A stretch of 64,000 bases of DNA from Polynucleobacter sp. JS-Polo-80-F4 (GTDB lineage Bacteria; Pseudomonadota; Gammaproteobacteria; Burkholderiales; Burkholderiaceae), in NCBI RefSeq assembly GCF_018881965.1, contig NZ_JACVPI010000001.1, positions 378,018 through 442,017 on the forward strand, written 5' to 3'. How positions within the stretch are numbered: the first letter of the stretch is position 1; each line of letters starts with the position of its first letter. Under the pieces are notes generated by a model. That model worked only from the letters and a program-made list of their open reading frames with translations, was not told the DNA's origin and ran no database searches. Below are positions 1 to 8,925 of the stretch, piece by piece. The translations under genes and the position numbers were made by a program.

Positions 1-34
1 ATAGATATGGACTTTTTAGATAGTAATCACTAAC

Positions 35-190
35 TTATTTAGGCTCTGGGGTGTCATCATCCATCAAAATGGCATGACCTGGACCATCTAAATCGTCAAA
101 CTGCCCACTTTTAATGGACCAGCGCAAAATCCAGACTAAAAGGCCTACCAGAACCAGCGATAAAGGGATGAGCAGAAATAAACTTTCCAT
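35..190 (-). CDS. ccoS: CcoS, cbb3-type cytochrome oxidase assembly protein
   Basis: A 51-residue ORF has one hydrophobic helix (about residues 4-23) followed by an RW pair and an acidic tail containing the LDGPG and MDDD elements typical of CcoS. In the family this single-pass inner-membrane protein is needed to insert haem and copper cofactors into the CcoN subunit of cbb3 oxidase. The ATG lies 9 nt downstream of the ccoI stop, so the two are almost certainly co-transcribed. ccoNOQP would be expected to the left of the window; bases 1-34 hold no gene I can see. Identification rests on length, topology, tail motif and synteny. Confidence 0.9.
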   Translation of the reverse strand: MESLFLLIPLSLVLVGLLVWILRWSIKSGQFDDLDGPGHAILMDDDTPEPK

Positions 191-199
191 CCCTATAGT

Positions 200-2641
200 C
201 TAAGCTTTTCGCAAACGCCAAGCATTTAAAGTTACAGCTAGCGAGGAAAGTGACATTCCAATTCCGGCAATCCAAGGATTCACCAAACCCATCATTGCAG
301 CGGGAATAGCTATCAAGTTGTAGGCTAAGGCCCACCACAGATTTTCTTTAATAATGATTTGAGTCTTATCAGCCAACTGCAAAGTTTTGGCCAGGGACTC
401 TAGCGAGATAGCAGTCAGAATTGCATCAGCCCCTGCTGCAGCTAATGGTGCACCGGCACCAACCGCAATCGAGATATCAGCACGAGCAAGTAAAGGTGCG
501 TCATTAACACCATCGCCAATTGCCCAGACAAAACGATTTTCTTTTTGCAAGCGCTCGATATAGTCGTACTTATCTTCAGGAGTACACCCGCCTTGATAGT
601 GATCGATACCGACATGCTCGGCCCACCATGCAACGGTGGCACGATCATCCCCAGAAACTAAATGCACAGTAATATTTCTAGACTTCACTACTTTTAAAAA
701 TTGTTCCAAACCAGGTCTGGGTGTATCTAAGAAAACAAAGCTAGCAATCAAACCTTGAGCATCGGCTAAATGCACTTGACCGTATTGACCAAGTTGGGCA
801 CCCTGCTCTACGTCCACCCACAAAGCGCTTCCCAGACGATAAGCGCCCGAACTCAAGCCTTTTCCTAGCTGATTAATCACTGGGTCAACTAATACAGGTA
901 GAGATAATTTCTGAAGTTCGGCAGCACGTATCAAAGAAAGCGCAAGGGGATGTCTTTGACCAGCCTCCATGGCTGCAGCTAAAGCTAATGCATCTTCACT
1001 GCGATAGCCCGCACGTAAATGAATAATCTCTTGTAACTCTGGTTGGCCCATGGTTAAGGTGCCAGTTTTATCTAGCACTAAGTCGGTAGCTTTAACCAAG
1101 CCCTCCATCACATGACCACGCACGATGAGTAAACCCAATTTAGTTACAGCACCTTGGGCAGCTGCCATTGCGGTAGGTACCGCTAGAGATAAAGCACAAG
1201 GACAGCTGGCAACCAAAACAGAAACTAAAACAGTCCAGGCTCGACTAGGGTCAAAGTACAACCATGTAGCTGAAGAAACAAATGCTCCAAGCAATAAGAA
1301 TGCTACAAAATAAGCTGTCCACTTTTCTGCAAGACTGATCATCACCGGCTTAGCAAGTAATGCCTGATCCAACAAAGAAGCAATACCCGCAATACGCGTT
1401 GACTGTCCTACCGCCTCGATTCTCATGAACAATGGATTGAGAATATTATGGGTTCCGGCGTATACGCGATCACCAATCTTTTTCTCAACGGGTTTGGATT
1501 CGCCAGTTAACAAAGATTCATCTAAAGCACTGGGGTTTTCAATCAAGACACCATCCGCCGGCAATACCTCACCAGGGGAAACGCGCAATACCTCGCCGGG
1601 ATGGCAATTAACAACTGGAACCACTTCAATCTCTTGTGATGCTGGGTAATTCAAAGCACGCTCACACGTTGCAGGCAATTGCTTTGCTAAGGCCTCAGCC
1701 CCACCCTGCGCATCTTGCCTTGCCAATAACTCGACATATCTTGCCGCCAAGATAAAGGCAACAAACATGGTTATAGAATCAAAATAGCTATGGCCTGCAC
1801 CGGTGACTAAATTAATGGTGCCTGCTGTAAATGCTAGGGCCAAGGCCAGTGCAATAGGCACATCCATACCCAACATATGGGTTTGCTTGAATGATTGGAT
1901 GCTATGCCAGGCTGCTTGGAATATTGGCCCTGCCGAATAGACCATCACCGGTACTGTCAAAGCCCAACTAGTCCAACCCAGAAGAATCTCAAACTCAGGG
2001 GTGATGTCAGCACCAACATAGGTGGGCCATGCATACATCATGACCTGCATCATGCCTAGCATCGCTACGCCAAGACGCAGAAGAAGGCTACGTCGTTCTT
2101 TTTTTGCCCTGTCTAAAGATTGAGAAGGCTCAAATGGCCAAGCTTCATAACCAATTCGCTCAATTTCAAAAAGCAACCTTGCTAGGCTCGTTTTATCCGG
2201 TGAAAAACGCACCATCACTTTTTGCGTAACGTAATTAATTTGCACATCCTGAACGCCGGCATTACGACGCAAGTGTTGCTCACACAACCAAACGCAAGCA
2301 GCACAACGAATTTTCTCTAAGCGTAGTGTTGTCTGAAGATCGCCTATGTCTCCATAGGGGCGAGTAAAGCGACCTCTCAATGAAGGATCGTCGTACGGCT
2401 TGAGTTTTTCCGGAATCTCATTGTTAGCCAGATAAGCAGCAGGTTTTTCGCCAGACTGAGAACGTCTGGCATAAAAAACTTCTAGACCTTCGCCATGAAT
2501 CGTTTGCGCAATCGCCATACAGCCTGGACAACAAAATGCTCGGGGCTCACCCCCTAATTCTGCCTCGATTAATTCACCAGGAAGAATCTGGCTTGCACAG
2601 TGATAGCAAACCAAAGCATGTTTCTGATTCATCTGATTCAT
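200..2641 (-). CDS. ccoI: CcoI/FixI-type Cu(I)-exporting P1B ATPase
   Basis: An 813-residue heavy-metal P-type ATPase. A cysteine-rich N-terminus (C12/C15, C37/C38/C41) precedes an HMA domain with CxxC at C113/C116. The core has the membrane CPC metal site at 480-482, the phosphorylation motif DKTGT starting at D524, the HP dipeptide near 564 and GDGVND at 709-714. The long Cys-rich N-terminus and the ccoS neighbour mark it as the cbb3-assembly branch (CcoI/FixI), which supplies copper to CcoN, rather than the CopA detoxification branch. Two nearby ATGs (codons 1 and 4) are possible starts. The upstream MFS gene ends 8 nt before it, so it may be read from the same transcript. Confidence 0.95.
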   Translation of the reverse strand: MNQMNQKHALVCYHCASQILPGELIEAELGGEPRAFCCPGCMAIAQTIHGEGLEVFYARRSQSGEKPAAYLANNEIPEKLKPYDDPSLRGRFTRPYGDIGDLQTTLRLEKIRCAACVWLCEQHLRRNAGVQDVQINYVTQKVMVRFSPDKTSLARLLFEIERIGYEAWPFEPSQSLDRAKKERRSLLLRLGVAMLGMMQVMMYAWPTYVGADITPEFEILLGWTSWALTVPVMVYSAGPIFQAAWHSIQSFKQTHMLGMDVPIALALALAFTAGTINLVTGAGHSYFDSITMFVAFILAARYVELLARQDAQGGAEALAKQLPATCERALNYPASQEIEVVPVVNCHPGEVLRVSPGEVLPADGVLIENPSALDESLLTGESKPVEKKIGDRVYAGTHNILNPLFMRIEAVGQSTRIAGIASLLDQALLAKPVMISLAEKWTAYFVAFLLLGAFVSSATWLYFDPSRAWTVLVSVLVASCPCALSLAVPTAMAAAQGAVTKLGLLIVRGHVMEGLVKATDLVLDKTGTLTMGQPELQEIIHLRAGYRSEDALALAAAMEAGQRHPLALSLIRAAELQKLSLPVLVDPVINQLGKGLSSGAYRLGSALWVDVEQGAQLGQYGQVHLADAQGLIASFVFLDTPRPGLEQFLKVVKSRNITVHLVSGDDRATVAWWAEHVGIDHYQGGCTPEDKYDYIERLQKENRFVWAIGDGVNDAPLLARADISIAVGAGAPLAAAGADAILTAISLESLAKTLQLADKTQIIIKENLWWALAYNLIAIPAAMMGLVNPWIAGIGMSLSSLAVTLNAWRLRKA

Positions 2642-2649
2642 CTAATCAC

Positions 2650-3885
2650 TCATGTGCGCACAGAACTACCCCAGCCCCTACGACGCTCGTAAATTACAAA
2701 TAGAACGCCCCACATGACGACAGCAACGTATGCCCACACCCAAGAAATCTGTGAAGCACGAGAGCCAGAGATATCCAAAACGAAACCAAAAATTGCTGGG
2801 CCCAATAAGCCGCCACCAAAACCCATCAAGGAGTGCAGACCCATTGCCGCACCCTTAATGTTTTCTTGCGCACTTATCACTAAGCCCGCTGTAAGTGTTG
2901 AAGAATCTGCCATGATGAAAATTGCATGTCCAATCGCTAGAGCAACAATCAACCACCATGACTGGCCTGTAGAACATGCAAATGCAATGCCCAAAACAGC
3001 ACTAGCAAGCATCACAAAACATACCCACTTTTGACGGCCAACCCTTAAGGCAATCTCATTCCCCATGATAGAAGCAGGTACGCCAAAGAAATTAATCACA
3101 CCCGCTAAGGTAGTAGCCGTCAAAAAGAATGCCTCTCCAGAGGCGACTGCGCAAAAAGCAAAGAAAGCAACAATCCAACTTCTAGAGGCAAAGAGTTCTA
3201 GCGTATGGGCGGTATACCCAAAAATATAGCCAGATGCATTCTTGTCTTGCAAAACCAATTTCCATTTGTCTACAGGAAAAATATCGTGCAAACGAATGTT
3301 AATCGGGCCCTTCCATTTCTCATGCTGTAGAGCTGGAATAAGTAGAAAAACAATCAGAAAAGCGCTAAATGGACCTAAGGCAATCAAGCTAAATACGTAG
3401 TGCCAACCTAGCGCACTCAGAATCCAGCCTGAGCATAAATACGAAAATCCCGTACCGATGCCGAAGAAGGCGGTGTAAAAAGCAATATGCCGCGTTAATT
3501 CTCCAGACTGAATCCGATCTGACAAAATTTTGAGACCTGGCATATAGGTGCCTGCAAGACCGGCGCCGTTCAAAGCCATAAAAATGAATGCAGTCCAAAA
3601 GTTATTGGCCAACAAGCCCATACCTAAAAGTCCGCAAGTAGCAGTGAGGCCACCCACAAGATATACCTTGCGGGCATCAACCCGGTCAGTTAACGCAGTA
3701 GCCAAAGGAACTGCCAGCATATAGCCAAAGAAGAAGGCGCTGGCAATTAAACCTGACTGCAAATTGCTGAGGCTCCACTCATCTTGCAAAGCAGTTAATA
3801 CTACGGCGTAGCAAGCAAAGCCCAATAAGGCACAGGTTTGTGCCATGAGCATAAGGGGGGTATAACCAGCTGAACGAAAGCGCAT
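2650..3885 (-). CDS. MFS transporter
   Basis: A 411-residue polytopic protein with about 12 hydrophobic segments and the major facilitator signature after helix 2 (TDRVDARK, around residue 65). Glycine-rich helices in the second half and a basic RRR tail near the C-terminus fit an inner-membrane secondary transporter. The substrate cannot be read from sequence. It lies 8 nt upstream of ccoI. A copper role, as for CcoA-like MFS importers that feed cbb3 oxidase, is possible from position alone, but I do not see the Met- and His-rich metal motifs needed to claim it. Confidence 0.8.
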   Translation of the reverse strand: MRFRSAGYTPLMLMAQTCALLGFACYAVVLTALQDEWSLSNLQSGLIASAFFFGYMLAVPLATALTDRVDARKVYLVGGLTATCGLLGMGLLANNFWTAFIFMALNGAGLAGTYMPGLKILSDRIQSGELTRHIAFYTAFFGIGTGFSYLCSGWILSALGWHYVFSLIALGPFSAFLIVFLLIPALQHEKWKGPINIRLHDIFPVDKWKLVLQDKNASGYIFGYTAHTLELFASRSWIVAFFAFCAVASGEAFFLTATTLAGVINFFGVPASIMGNEIALRVGRQKWVCFVMLASAVLGIAFACSTGQSWWLIVALAIGHAIFIMADSSTLTAGLVISAQENIKGAAMGLHSLMGFGGGLLGPAIFGFVLDISGSRASQISWVWAYVAVVMWGVLFVIYERRRGWGSSVRT

Positions 3886-3971
3886 AAATAGTCAGTAGAA
3901 ACGTGAACCCATTCTACTCGCCCAGAAGGAGTCAGACCCGCTACACTATTAAAAAATAAGATGGAGACAGC

Positions 3972-4955
3972 ATGAACAGTAAATTCTTTACCGGCAGCCT
4001 ACTGCGGATCAGCATCAGCCTTTTTATAGGCTTTATAAGCCCGCTAGCAATGGCCGATAACTACCCTTCAAAACCTATAAAAGCAATTGTTCCTTTTGCT
4101 GCTGGTAGCACTACAGATCAAATTGGCCGCGCTTTTGCTGCAAAGATGTCTGAGACATTGGGTCAGCCCGTCGTTATTGAAAATCGACCCGGAGCAAATG
4201 GACTCATTGGTGCAGATTTTGTAGCCAAAGCGCCCGCAGATGGATACACGATATTGTTTGGCACCAACAGCACCAATGCCGCCCTGAAAAGTCTTGTTAA
4301 GAATCTACCTTACAACCAAGATACCGCCTTTACCCCTATTGGATACTTTGGATCAGCGCCACTCATCATTGCTGTTAATAATGATGTACCCGTCAAATCC
4401 CTTAACGGATTTGTATCGCTTGCTAAAGCGAATCCGGGAAAAATCACATTTGCTTATGCAAGCACATCGCAGCGTGTTTCCTCAGAAATGTTAGCGAGCT
4501 TTGCGGATATCAAAATGACTGGCGTGTCATACAAAAGCGGCCCCAATGCAATGACTGATTTAATTGGCGGTCAGGTCAACATGTTCACATCTGACTTTGG
4601 GGTATCTTTGCCGCAGGTGCAAGCAGGAAAGATTCGTGGTCTAGCCGTTACTTCATTGAAGCGCTCACCAGTCATTCCGGAGCTCCCTACCGTAAATGAA
4701 GCACTAGGCACCAAAGGCTATGAACTGATTGCCTTCTTTGCAGCATTTGGGCCAGCAGGCATGCCAAAGGAAGCGGTTCTCAAACTCAATCAAGCAATCA
4801 ACAATGCCGCTAAATCAAAAGACCTGGTTGAAAGACTTTCTGCAAATGGGTTTGAAACCCAACCCGGCACACCTGAGGCTCTCGGACAAAAAATTAAACT
4901 AGAAACTGCGAAATGGGCAAAGGCTATTAAAGAAGCTGGCATGGAGCCAGAGTAA
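3972..4955 (+). CDS. Bug/TctC-family periplasmic solute-binding protein
   Basis: 327 residues with a Sec signal peptide ending near AMA (about residue 28), followed by the YPSKPIK element that opens mature Bug proteins. Further Bug hallmarks are IVPFAAGS.TDQIGR, ENRPGANG and a C-terminal W..AIKEAG. Family members are the extracytoplasmic receptors of tripartite tricarboxylate transporters and bind carboxylates or similar small organics. No TctA/TctB membrane genes are nearby, so it is an orphan receptor. A GGAGA Shine-Dalgarno sits 3 nt before the ATG. The ligand is not predictable. Confidence 0.9.
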   Translation: MNSKFFTGSLLRISISLFIGFISPLAMADNYPSKPIKAIVPFAAGSTTDQIGRAFAAKMSETLGQPVVIENRPGANGLIGADFVAKAPADGYTILFGTNSTNAALKSLVKNLPYNQDTAFTPIGYFGSAPLIIAVNNDVPVKSLNGFVSLAKANPGKITFAYASTSQRVSSEMLASFADIKMTGVSYKSGPNAMTDLIGGQVNMFTSDFGVSLPQVQAGKIRGLAVTSLKRSPVIPELPTVNEALGTKGYELIAFFAAFGPAGMPKEAVLKLNQAINNAAKSKDLVERLSANGFETQPGTPEALGQKIKLETAKWAKAIKEAGMEPE

Positions 4956-4966
4956 ACCCAAAAGGT

Positions 4967-5722
4967 TTATTGCTGACTACGATTCGGTGAGTCCTGGAAA
5001 CCGTTAGAACGGTAAGTAAGGACTAAGGTATCTCGATAGCCGTAATTTCCCAATGGCTGTATGGGCGTAGATTCATGAATCATGCGTTGGTCATTCATTA
5101 ACAATACAGACCAGGGTTGCGAAAGTGTAAAACGCAAGCCTGCAGAACCAGAGGTATCAAATATTCTGGTCTCACCGCCCTTGATGCCTGAACGATCTAA
5201 CAAAAAGACTGCTACAAAATCGACACCATCACGATGAGCGCCCTCTGGAGTGGGGCGCCCGATTCCATCGGCGGTATCAATCCGAAATTGATGCGCCTCA
5301 ACAAACCAAGTATTTACAGGCTTTAGGCCATTCAGGATATGAGCAAGACCAAGCAATACGGCCTGCCAAGCGGGATTGTTTAACAACTCACTTTGAATAG
5401 GCTCAAACCAACGCTCAATCCCGCCATGCAATGCGTTGTAGTCAAGTGACTGCCAATGCGCACGGTGCGGAACCAAGGCAAGATCATTACCCTTAATCTG
5501 ATAACTAGCATGACGACGAAAGCGATAGCGACCGCCATCCTTCAGATAGGGGTCACGAGGTAAATCTTCCCAAAACTGTGTGAGATTTTGCAGACTAGAT
5601 AAAGCAACATGACTAAATTCAGCAACAGTCTCGGCCGATACGACTGCATAGCCGTCATTACGCAATGCCTGATCAATCTGCTTTAAAGGGGTTAACGTAG
5701 GCGCAAGGCCAGTAATTGTCAT
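4967..5722 (-). CDS. 2OG-Fe(II) dioxygenase (PF10014-like)
   Basis: 251 residues with an iron-binding HxD (AHRDGVDF, about residues 166-173), a distal histidine in MIHEST and a following arginine (YRDTLVLTY) that would hold 2-oxoglutarate. The layout matches the 2OG-Fe_Oxy_2 family, whose characterised members hydroxylate free amino acids such as L-isoleucine. No signal peptide is present, so it should be cytoplasmic. It converges on the Bug receptor at 3972-4955 (stops 11 nt apart) and lies upstream of nothing obviously related. Family assignment is from motif pattern; the substrate is unknown. Confidence 0.8.
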   Translation of the reverse strand: MTITGLAPTLTPLKQIDQALRNDGYAVVSAETVAEFSHVALSSLQNLTQFWEDLPRDPYLKDGGRYRFRRHASYQIKGNDLALVPHRAHWQSLDYNALHGGIERWFEPIQSELLNNPAWQAVLLGLAHILNGLKPVNTWFVEAHQFRIDTADGIGRPTPEGAHRDGVDFVAVFLLDRSGIKGGETRIFDTSGSAGLRFTLSQPWSVLLMNDQRMIHESTPIQPLGNYGYRDTLVLTYRSNGFQDSPNRSQQ

Positions 5723-5768
5723 GTGTCTATTTTAGGTCAAGCGGCAGAACTTAGTGTGTTCAACTGCC

Positions 5769-6734
5769 TTAATCCAACTGAGCGCCAGAGGCTTTCACAA
5801 TCTTTGCCCACTTTGCCAACTCATCTTTGAGTAAAGCGCTCAACTTTGAAGTGGGTACGGGGGCAAGATCCAAGCCTTGCGCAGTTAACTTTTCGCGCAC
5901 TTCTGGTTTAGCCATGGTCTTCTCCATTGCTACTTGAACTTTCTTTACAACATCTGCACTGATACCGATTGGCGCAAAGATCGCCACCCAAACCTCACCC
6001 ACACAATCAGGATAAGTTTCGGCAATCGTCGGAATTTCTGGTGCTGCGCTTGATCGCTTTGCAGAACTAATCGCAATCGCCTGTAATTTTCCCGCTTTGA
6101 TGTAATTTAATGCAGATGGCAAACTTGCAAACGCCAAAGGTACTTGTCCGCCCAGTACATCATTGATGGCAGGAGCCACTCCTTTATATGGAATATGCTG
6201 CATCTCAATGCCAGCGCTAGCATTGAGCATCGCACCCAATAAATGACTAATGGTGCCATTGCCAGCGGAGGCATAAGAAAGCTCACCAGGCTTCTTCTTG
6301 GCAGCAGCAACAACATCGGCCAAAGTTTTGTATGGTGATCCTGGTGGTGATACCAGTACATATGGAGTAGCACCTATGTAATACAAGGGCACAAAATCAT
6401 TGATGGGATCAAAACCAGGATTCTTATACAGAGAGGGATTAATAGCTTGTGCACTATTAATAGTGAGCAATAAGGTATAGCCATCCTTTGCTGAGCGAGC
6501 AACGCTTTGAGTGCCAATATTGCCGCCAGCACCAGGCCTGTTTTCAACCACAATGGAAGCGCCAATAGATTCGCCAAATGTAGGCGCAATCAAGCGCGCC
6601 ACAATATCGTTAGTGCCGCCCGCTGTCTGAGGAACCACCATGGATATAGGCTTATTGGGGTAACTTTGCGCCTGGACACCAAAAGAACTGGCAATACCCA
6701 ATACCAACAACACTTTTTGAATTGTTTTATACAT
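5769..6734 (-). CDS. Bug/TctC-family periplasmic solute-binding protein
   Basis: 321 residues with a signal peptide ending VQA before QSYPNKPI. Bug motifs are VVPQTAGGTND, ENRPGAGGN and a C-terminal W..IVKASGAQLD. It is the second orphan TctC-type receptor in 3 kb. Its start codon follows the stop of the TAXI-type receptor gene (6744-8045) by only 9 nt, so two unrelated receptor types appear to share a transcript. No membrane permease genes accompany them. Ligand unknown. Confidence 0.9.
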   Translation of the reverse strand: MYKTIQKVLLVLGIASSFGVQAQSYPNKPISMVVPQTAGGTNDIVARLIAPTFGESIGASIVVENRPGAGGNIGTQSVARSAKDGYTLLLTINSAQAINPSLYKNPGFDPINDFVPLYYIGATPYVLVSPPGSPYKTLADVVAAAKKKPGELSYASAGNGTISHLLGAMLNASAGIEMQHIPYKGVAPAINDVLGGQVPLAFASLPSALNYIKAGKLQAIAISSAKRSSAAPEIPTIAETYPDCVGEVWVAIFAPIGISADVVKKVQVAMEKTMAKPEVREKLTAQGLDLAPVPTSKLSALLKDELAKWAKIVKASGAQLD

Positions 6735-6743
6735 GTAATCCCC

Positions 6744-8045
6744 TCAGTGAACCAAATTCAAGCGTACACGCACTTCACCCACATGACCCTTAAGGTCATA
6801 TAACTCTTTAGCATCCAACATGGATACCTTGATATTGCCAACACGTCTTTCAATATCCTCGAGATCCTTAAAATTCTTTTCTTTAAGCGCTGGATTTTGG
6901 GCATTCCGCTCAATGACTTTAAGCTCTTCATACACTTGAGCTAACTTCAAGCGCAATAAGAAGTTTTTAGTTGTTGGAATGTAAGTAAATAATGGAATCA
7001 AAATGACCAGCAATGGAATAACAATCTTGACAAAACGCCCAGCCCAAACTGCAGTCCAGAATGGCAAGTGGCGATGCAAGAATGAAGGTCCATCCTTTAA
7101 ATAAATCTCGGCATCCGCATGCAAAGGAAAATCTAAGCCAGAACTAGAAGGAAACTCGCCCGTTTTTTGTAAGCGAGAATATGATTTCAAAATATCGTAA
7201 GAAGCACTAAGCAGGAGTGACACCAATGCTGGGCTGACATTGTCATGAGCCACCAAAGTAGCAGTGGCAGCCATAACCTGAATATCCTGACGCGGCTGGT
7301 CATACTGAATACTCAATAATCCCCTTGGCACTGTTACCTTAGATAAGTAAGGAAGATTGCGAGTATATGCATCCGCCTGGTCAAAGCTCATCAAACGGAT
7401 ACCCGGGATGGAGTAAAACTTTCTCAAGATCGGCGCTTCTGCTGCGGCCACAATAAATACTGCGTCCAGCTCGCCCTTACTTAACTTGGCTATAGCTTCA
7501 TCAGGGGTTAACTTCTGCGTATTAAATTCTTTTTCAGAAATACCGCTAGCCTGCAATATATCTTTTGTTAGCGCTAAAGTACCACTCCCCTCATTACCTA
7601 TCGAGACATTCTTGCCTTTTAACTGACTCAATATCTTCAGTTGACCGCCATCAGCTTTAAAAGCACCCTCGCGATACCAAACCCAAATTGGCTCATAAAA
7701 CATTCCTGCTATGGACACCAAATTGGGATATTCACTGATCTTGGCAACACCACCTTGTACCATCGCAAAATCTACTCCAGATTTTTGATCATTTAAGAGG
7801 CGTAAGTTATCTAACGTTCCACCAGTTGAGCGAACCTTCAGATCTACACCATCATTAGAGAGCTCCGCCTTCAGTCGCTCTCCAAACTGGTAATAGAGTC
7901 CAGTAGGAAAGCCCGTAGCCATTTCAATCGACTTTGGTGGTGGCGGGACTAAGATCCACAACACGCCAAAAATGATAATTAGCAGTACAAAAAAGCTAGC
8001 TGCTAGAGCCAGGGGGTTATAAATTTGTCTTCTGATTAAATTCAT
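6744..8045 (-). CDS. TAXI-family TRAP transporter solute receptor, membrane-anchored
   Basis: 433 residues. An uncleaved-looking N-terminal helix (about 12-33) is followed by the TAXI/NMT1-like binding domain with MATGFPTGLYYQFG, STGGTLDNLRLL and GTLALTKDIL elements. A second hydrophobic segment at about 340-360 and a charged, probably coiled C-terminal tail rich in Glu and Lys follow. Typical TAXI receptors are free periplasmic proteins of about 320 residues, so both membrane anchors and the extra tail are notable, though similar long forms occur in Burkholderiales. It is first in a two-gene unit with the Bug receptor downstream. Confidence 0.8.
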   Translation of the reverse strand: MNLIRRQIYNPLALAASFFVLLIIIFGVLWILVPPPPKSIEMATGFPTGLYYQFGERLKAELSNDGVDLKVRSTGGTLDNLRLLNDQKSGVDFAMVQGGVAKISEYPNLVSIAGMFYEPIWVWYREGAFKADGGQLKILSQLKGKNVSIGNEGSGTLALTKDILQASGISEKEFNTQKLTPDEAIAKLSKGELDAVFIVAAAEAPILRKFYSIPGIRLMSFDQADAYTRNLPYLSKVTVPRGLLSIQYDQPRQDIQVMAATATLVAHDNVSPALVSLLLSASYDILKSYSRLQKTGEFPSSSGLDFPLHADAEIYLKDGPSFLHRHLPFWTAVWAGRFVKIVIPLLVILIPLFTYIPTTKNFLLRLKLAQVYEELKVIERNAQNPALKEKNFKDLEDIERRVGNIKVSMLDAKELYDLKGHVGEVRVRLNLVH

Positions 8046-8157
8046 TAAAACCTCTTATGTTTTTTGCATTATGCCCCGACCATGGCATTCGGAAAAGGTT
8101 TCAAAACTGAACATCTAAATCGAGATAAGATGAGGCTTTTTAGACGTCCCAAAGAAC

Positions 8158-8922
8158 ATGATGAATTCAGCTAAAACCAAGGTAGCCCTAGTCACCGGCG
8201 CAGGAACTGGCATTGGCAAGGCAGCAGCCAAAGCCCTTCTTAAAGGTGGGTATCAAGTGGTTCTAACCGGGCGTAATTTAGACAAATTACAGAAAGCGAT
8301 CACCGATATCGGCGGCAATGAGAATAATTGCCTTGCCGTCTCTTGCGACGTTGGTAAGCCCGATGAAGTCAAAAAACTGTTTGCAGCCCTTAGCAATAAA
8401 TTTGGTCGCATAGATGTCCTATTCAATAATGCCGGAATGGGTGCTCCTGCCATTCCTATGGAAGACTTGAGTTACGAACAGTGGATGAATGTAGTCAATG
8501 CGAATCTGTGTGGCGCATTCTTGTGTTCACAAGAAGCAATTCGCATGATGAAAGCCCAATCCCCTCAAGGCGGCAGAATTATCAATAACGGCTCAATCTC
8601 CGCGCATGCACCGCGTCCTATGTCAGCTCCCTACACCGCTACAAAACATGCCATTAGCGGTTTGACAAAAACCATTGCCTTAGATGGGCGCCCATTCAAT
8701 ATTGCTTGCGGTCAAATTGATATCGGTAATGCTGCTACCGAGATGACTGAACGCATGGCCGCTGGAATTATGCAGGCTGATCAATCTATCAAGGTGGAGC
8801 CGCGCATGGACGTTGATCATGTCGGAGAAGCTGTACTACATATGGCCCAACTGCCACTAGAAAGCAATATTCTCTCGATGACTATTATGGCAACGAATAT
8901 GCCCTTTGTTGGCAGGGGCTAG
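8158..8922 (+). CDS. SDR-family oxidoreductase
   Basis: 254 residues of classical short-chain dehydrogenase. The cofactor loop is [12 protein letters not shown] (about 15-26), the NNAGMG motif is near 91, a catalytic Ser lies in [10 protein letters not shown] and the YxxxK pair in PYTATKHA. A Rossmann fold with R at the end of beta-2 (TGRN) favours NADP(H). Two consecutive ATGs open the gene and no strong Shine-Dalgarno is seen. It is monocistronic and convergent with ccmI (stop codons 3 nt apart). The substrate cannot be assigned. Confidence 0.88.
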   Translation: MMNSAKTKVALVTGAGTGIGKAAAKALLKGGYQVVLTGRNLDKLQKAITDIGGNENNCLAVSCDVGKPDEVKKLFAALSNKFGRIDVLFNNAGMGAPAIPMEDLSYEQWMNVVNANLCGAFLCSQEAIRMMKAQSPQGGRIINNGSISAHAPRPMSAPYTATKHAISGLTKTIALDGRPFNIACGQIDIGNAATEMTERMAAGIMQADQSIKVEPRMDVDHVGEAVLHMAQLPLESNILSMTIMATNMPFVGRG

Positions 8923-8925
8923 AGC

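Noticed and set aside
2650-3885. Copper importer (CcoA-like) for the MFS gene
   Set aside because: Position next to ccoI is suggestive, but the expected Met/His copper motifs are not seen.
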